Shown here piece by piece: positions 59,379 through 64,000 of a DNA stretch of 64,000 nucleotides. The notes under the pieces were generated by a model. It did not search any database. It was not told the origin of the DNA and saw only the letters and a program-made list of their open reading frames with translations. The translations under genes and the position numbers were made by a program. The DNA is from Leptoclinus maculatus (Eukaryota > Chordata > Actinopteri > Perciformes > Stichaeidae), in assembly GCA_032191485.1 (NCBI GenBank), contig JAVDOI010000004.1, positions 17,604,443 through 17,668,442 of the forward strand, in the 5' to 3' direction. Position 1 is the stretch's first letter; the number at the start of each line of letters is the position of its first letter.

Positions 59379-59938
59379 TTTTTTACACTCCTCTTTGCAG
59401 AGGGCGGTGCTACTTCTTCAGTGGACACCGACAGGCACACCTGAAAAGCAGTACAGCAATGTACACACAATGGAAGTGGTCCTGGTCAATAGATTTCAAA
59501 TACTCTGTAAAGAGTACATCCAGACCTGGTACTTTTTCACATCTTTTTCATATCTTTTTTCAAGTCTTCAATGTACTCACAATCCATTTACATGTCAAAT
59601 GTAGAGTAACCTATGAAGAGCTGCTTCTATGACTGTTGTGTTAAAGTATCTCATAATTTCGACTTTCTATAGCAACTGGAAAAATCTGGTCAGTGTTATG
59701 GTTACAGATGAACGGAAGCACCAACATTTTTTTTTTTATTCATTTTTTTTTGCTGGTGGAAAAAAAGTAAAAAAAAAAAACACAAAAAATTATTTGTATT
59801 ATTATTTATTGTGTGGGTGGATTCTTTCTTTTTTTTGTGAATTCCATTTTCTTTTTTTCTTTTTGTGATCATTTTTTTCTTCTTTGCTGGCGGAAATGGG
59901 CTTCCACTTTAAAATGCCCTTTGGTAGGATGTTTATTC

Positions 59939-60058
59939 GCTTACGGCCATACCACCCTGAACACGCCCGATCTCGTCTGATCTCGGAAGCTAAGCAGGGT
60001 CGGGCCTGGTCAGTACTTGGATGGGAGACCGCCTGGGAATACCAGGTGCAGTAAGCTT
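59939..60058 (+). rRNA. 5S rRNA unit 69 (T112A)
   Basis: T to A at position 112 (60050) gives GCAGTAAGC and breaks one pair at the base of helix I. Long, 681 bp. Confidence 0.95.
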
Positions 60059-60619
60059 TTTTTTACACTCCTCTTTGCAGAGGGCGGTGCTACTTCTTCA
60101 GTGGACACCGACAGGCACACCTGAAAAGCAGTACAGCAATGTACACACAATGGAAGTGGTCCTGGTCAATAGATTTCAAATACTCTGTAAAGAGTACATC
60201 CAGACCTGGTACTTTTTCACATCTTTTTCATATCTTTTTTCAAGTCTTCAATGTACTCACAATCCATTTACATGTCAAATGTAGAGTAACCTATGAAGAG
60301 CTGCTTCTATGACTGTTGTGTTAAAGTATCTCATAATTTCGACTTTCTATAGCAACTGGAAAAATCTGGTCAGTGTTATGGTTACAGATGAACGGAAGCA
60401 CCAACATTTTTTTTTTTATTCATTTTTTTTTGCTGGTGGAAAAAAAGTAAAAAAAAAAAACACAAAAAATTATTTGTATTATTATTTATTGTGTGGGTGG
60501 ATTCTTTCTTTTTTTTTGTGAATTCCATTTTCTTTTTTTCTTTTTGTGATCTTTTTTTTCTTCTTTGCTGGCGGAAATGGGCTTCCACTTTAAAATGCCC
60601 TTTGGTAGGATGTTTAATC

Positions 60620-60739
60620 GCTTACGGCCATACCACCCTGAACACGCCCGATCTCGTCTGATCTCGGAAGCTAAGCAGGGTCGGGCCTGGTCAGTACTTG
60701 GATGGGAGACCGCCTGGGAATACCAGGTGCTGTAAGCCT
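60620..60739 (+). rRNA. 5S rRNA unit 70 (T119C)
   Basis: T to C at 60738 shortens the terminator to seven T. Upstream reads TTTAATCG rather than TTTATTCG. AGG haplotype; 667 bp. Confidence 0.95.
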
Positions 60740-61286
60740 TTTTTTACACTCCTCTTTGCAGAGGGCGGTGCTACTTCTTCAGTGGACACCGACAGGCACA
60801 CCTGAAAAGCAGTACAGCAATGTACACACAATGGAAGTGGTCCTGGTCAATAGATTTCAAATACTCTGTAAAGAGTACATCCAGACCTGGTACTTTTTCA
60901 CATCTTTTTTCAAGTCTTCAATGTACTCACAATCCATTTACATGTCAAATGTAGAGTAACCTATGAAGAGCTGCTTCTATGACTGTTGTGTTAAAGTATC
61001 TCATAATTTCGACTTTCTATAGCAACAGGAAAAATCTGGTCAGTGTTATGGTTACAGATAAACGGAAGCACCAACATTTTTTTTTTTATTCTTTTTTTTT
61101 TGCTGGTGGAAAAAAAGTAAAAAAAAAAACACAAAAAATGATTTGTATTATTATTTATTGTGTGGGTGGATTCTTTCTTTTTTTTGTGAATTACATTTTA
61201 TTTTTTTATTTTTGTGATCTTTTTTTATTTTTTGCTGGCGGAAATGGGCTTCCACTTTAAAATGCCCTTTGGTAGGATGTTTATTC

Positions 61287-61406
61287 GCTTACGGCCATAC
61301 CACCCTGAACACGCCCGATCTCGTCTGATCTCGGAAGCTAAGCAGGGTCGGGCCTGGTCAGTACTTGGATGGGAGACCGCCTGGGAATACCAGGTGCTGT
61401 AAGCTT
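61287..61406 (+). rRNA. 5S rRNA unit 71
   Basis: Reference 5S; long, 680 bp. The spacer A-run lacks the usual internal GT, leaving an unbroken run of more than 20 A near 61787. Confidence 0.96.
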
Positions 61407-61966
61407 TTTTTTACACTCCTCTTTGCAGAGGGCGGTGCTACTTCTTCAGTGGACACCGACAGGCACACCTGAAAAGCAGTACAGCAATGTACACACAATG
61501 GAAGTGGTCCTGGTCAATAGATTTCAAATACTCTGTAAAGAGTACATCCAGACCTGGTACTTTTTCACATCTTTTTCATATCTTTTTTCAAGTCTTCAAT
61601 GTACTCACAATCCATTTACATGTCAAATGTAGAGTAACCTATGAAGAGCTGCTTCTATGACTGTTGTGTTAAAGTATCTCATAATTTCGACTTTCTATAG
61701 CAACTGGAAAAATCTGGTCAGTGTTATGGTTACAGATGAACGGAAGCACCAACATTTTTTTTTTTATTCTTTTTTTTTTGCTGGTGGAAAAAAAAAAAAA
61801 AAAAAAAACACAAAAAATGATTAGTATTATTATTTATTGTGTGGGTGGATTCTTTCTTTTTTTTGTGAATTCCATTTTCTTTTTTTATTTTTGTGATCTT
61901 TTTTTTTTTCTTTGCTGGCGGAAATGGGCTTCCACTTTAAAATGCCCTTTGGTAGGATGTTTATTC

Positions 61967-62086
61967 GCTTACGGCCATACCACCCTGAACACGCCCGATC
62001 TCGTCTGATCTCGGAAGCTAAGCAGGGTCGGGCCTGGTCAGTACTTGGATGGGAGACCGCCTGGGAATACCAGGTGCTGTAAGCTT
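61967..62086 (+). rRNA. 5S rRNA unit 72
   Basis: Reference 5S; short, 670 bp; private AAATATGGTC for AAATCTGGTC. Confidence 0.96.
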
Positions 62087-62636
62087 TTTTTTACACTCCT
62101 CTTTGCAGAGGGCGGTGCTACTTCTTCAGTGGACACCGACAGGCACACCTGAAAAGCAGTACAGCAATGTACACACAATGGAAGTGGTCCTGGTCAATAG
62201 ATTTCAAATACTCTGTAAAGAGTACATCCAGACCTGGTACTTTTTCACATCTTTTTTCAAGTCTTCAATGTACTCACAATCCATTTACATGTCAAATGTA
62301 GAGTAACCTATGAAGAGCTGCTTCTATGACTGTTGTGTTAAAGTATCTCATAATTTCGACTTTCTATAGCAACTGGAAAAATATGGTCAGTGTTATGGTT
62401 ACAGATGAACGGAAGCACCAACATTTTTTTTTTTATTCATTTTTTTTTGCTGGTGGAAAAAAAGTAAAAAAAAAAAAACACAAAAAATTATTAGTATTAT
62501 TATTTATTGTGTGGGTGGATTCTTTCTTTTTTTTGTGAATTCCATTTTCTTTTTTTATTTTTGTGATCTTTTTTTTCTTCTTTGCTGGCGGAAATGGGCT
62601 TCCACTTTAAAATGCCCTTTGGTAGGATGTTTATTC

Positions 62637-62756
62637 TCTTACGGCCATACCACCCTGAACACGCCCGATCTCGTCTGATCTCGGAAGCTAAGCAGGGTCG
62701 GGCCTGGTCAGTACTTGGATGGGAGACCGCCTGGGAATACCAGGTGCTGTAAGCTT
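62637..62756 (+). rRNA. 5S rRNA unit 73 (G1T)
   Basis: The first base of the gene is T instead of G (62637), at the transcription start. Long, 680 bp. Confidence 0.94.
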
Positions 62757-63316
62757 TTTTTTACACTCCTCTTTGCAGAGGGCGGTGCTACTTCTTCAGT
62801 GGACACCGACAGGCACACCTGAAAAGCAGTACAGCAATGTACACACAATGGAAGTGGTCCTGGTCAATAGATTTCAAATACTCTGTAAAGAGTACATCCA
62901 GACCTGGTACTTTTTCACATCTTTTTCATATCTTTTTTCAAGTCTTCAATGTACTCACAATCCATTTACATGTCAAATGTAGAGTAACCTATGAAGAGCT
63001 GCTTCTATGACTGTTGTGTTAAAGTATCTCATAATTTCGACTTTCTATAGCAACTGGAAAAATCTGGTCAGTGTTATGGTTACAGATGAACGGAAGCACC
63101 AACATTTTTTTTTTTATTCATTTTTTTTTGCTGGTGGAAAAAAAGTAAAAAAAAAAAACACAAAAAATTATTTGTATTATTATTTATTGTGTGGGTGGAT
63201 TCTTTCTTTTTTTTGTGAATTACATTTAATTTTTTTATTTTTGTGATCTTTTTTTTTTTCTTTGCTGGCGGAAATGGGCTTCCACTTTAAAATGCCCTTT
63301 GGTAGGATGTTTATTC

Positions 63317-63436
63317 GCTTACGGCCATACCACCCTGAACACGCCCGATCTCGTCTGATCTCGGAAGCTAAGCAGGGTAGGGCCTGGTCAGTACTTGGAT
63401 GGGAGACCGCCTGGGAATACCAGGTGCTGTAAGCTT
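63317..63436 (+). rRNA. 5S rRNA unit 74 (C63A)
   Basis: C to A at position 63 (63379) changes GGGTCGGG to GGGTAGGG at the 3' edge of box A. Its spacer also has two private changes (CACCAACAGG and CACGATGG). Long, 680 bp; the next copy starts at 63997. Confidence 0.95.
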
Positions 63437-63996
63437 TTTTTTACACTCCTCTTTGCAGAGGGCGGTGCTACTTCTTCAGTGGACACCAACAGGCACACCT
63501 GAAAAGCAGTACAGCAATGTACACACGATGGAAGTGGTCCTGGTCAATAGATTTCAAATACTCTGTAAAGAGTACATCCAGACCTGGTACTTTTTCACAT
63601 CTTTTTCATATCTTTTTTCAAGTCTTCAATGTACTCACAATCCATTTACATGTCAAATGTAGAGTAACCTATGAAGAGCTGCTTCTATGACTGTTGTGTT
63701 AAAGTATCTCATAATTTCGACTTTCTATAGCAACTGGAAAAATCTGGTCAGTGTTATGGTTACAGATGAACGGAAGCACCAACATTTTTTTTTTTATTCA
63801 TTTTTTTTTGCTGGTGGAAAAAAAGTAAAAAAAAAAAACACAAAAAATTATTTGTATTATTATTTATTGTGTGGGTGGATTCTTTCTTTTTTTTGTGAAT
63901 TCCATTTTCTTTTTTTCTTTTTGTGATCTTTTTTTTCTTCTTTGCTGGCGGAAATGGGCTTCCACTTTAAAATGCCCTTTGGTAGGATGTTTATTC

Positions 63997-64000
63997 GCTT
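63997..64000 (+). rRNA. 5S rRNA unit 75, first four bases only
   Basis: GCTT after the standard TTTATTC upstream context; the window ends here. Confidence 0.85.

Larger units (their letters stand above)
27380..64000 (+). repeat. 5S rDNA tandem array, right segment (rest of unit 20, units 21-74, start of 75)
   Basis: Organisation is as in the left segment, but from about unit 40 onward the spacer population changes. Units there are 667-669 or 680-681 bp, with TTTTTTTCTTC before TTGCTGG, AAAAAGTATTAG or TTATTTGTA near the A-run, and a haplotype with CAACAGG plus GATAAACGG ('AGG' below). The array does not end within the window; 63997-64000 (GCTT) starts another gene. Confidence 0.97.

Noticed and set aside
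11423..63662. More than sixty reading frames of 85 or 87 residues beginning MGDRLGIPGAV, one per unit
   Set aside because: They begin inside the 5S gene at GGATGGGAG and run into the spacer. The two lengths arise only from the 11-bp spacer indel shifting the frame. They are non-coding repeats read in frame, not a protein family.
40842..63926. Recurrent 62-116 residue frames rich in Phe, Lys and Tyr in the 3' half of the spacer
   Set aside because: They come from translation of T- and A-runs and appear or vanish with single-base run-length changes.
10710..64000. CRISPR-like array or satellite of unknown type
   Set aside because: The repeat unit contains a full, recognisable 5S rRNA gene with promoter and terminator; period and content do not fit CRISPR.

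Overview
The window comes from a vertebrate genome, most likely a teleost fish. The evidence is a single-exon B3GNT3-type glycosyltransferase gene behind a 5'-UTR splice acceptor, a full-length Charlie8/GTF2IRD2-like hAT transposon, several fish-type dispersed repeats, and a vertebrate 5S rRNA sequence. Nothing suggests bacterial, plasmid or viral DNA.

Layout. (1) 1-5790: a complete b3gnt3-like gene (CDS 1538-2698) followed by a partial tandem duplication of its 3' end and downstream flank. The duplicate carries only the last ~93 codons (4348-4628). (2) 5790-10700: mostly non-coding DNA. It holds remnants of a minus-strand multi-exon gene (6971-7899), a fish dispersed repeat (about 8860-9215), an 81-bp near-perfect inverted repeat (9323-9403 and 9891-9971) enclosing a tRNA-derived sequence, and a CpG-rich stretch just before the array. 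(3) 10710-64000: a head-to-tail 5S rRNA array, all on the + strand, running off the right edge. I count one 5'-truncated 5S copy (10710-10781), 74 full-length copies, and the first four bases of another. The unit is 667-670 bp (short class) or 680-681 bp (long class, with an extra 11-bp segment). (4) 24469-27379: one 2,911-bp hAT element with an intact 606-codon transposase and an 8-bp target duplication (TGTTAAAG), inserted in the spacer of a single 5S unit.

Working logic. Each 5S unit is a self-contained RNA polymerase III gene: a TATA-like TTTAAAA at about -31 to -25, C at -1, the ~120-nt gene with its internal control region, and a run of eight T as terminator. Shared spacer and 5S variants show that the array grew by block duplications: a 1,350-bp dimer, a 5,354-bp eight-unit block, a 4,028-bp six-unit block, a 2,027-bp trimer repeated three times, and a run of 668-bp monomers. 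The transposon lies in only one of the two 5,354-bp blocks, so it probably arrived after that duplication. The many 62-116 aa reading frames in the array are by-products of repetition, not genes.

The most unusual observation is that the 5S spacer just upstream of the gene, including its TATA-like box, resembles the 5' untranslated region of the transposon that later landed in the array. I found no previously undescribed protein system here; the interest lies in array architecture and history.
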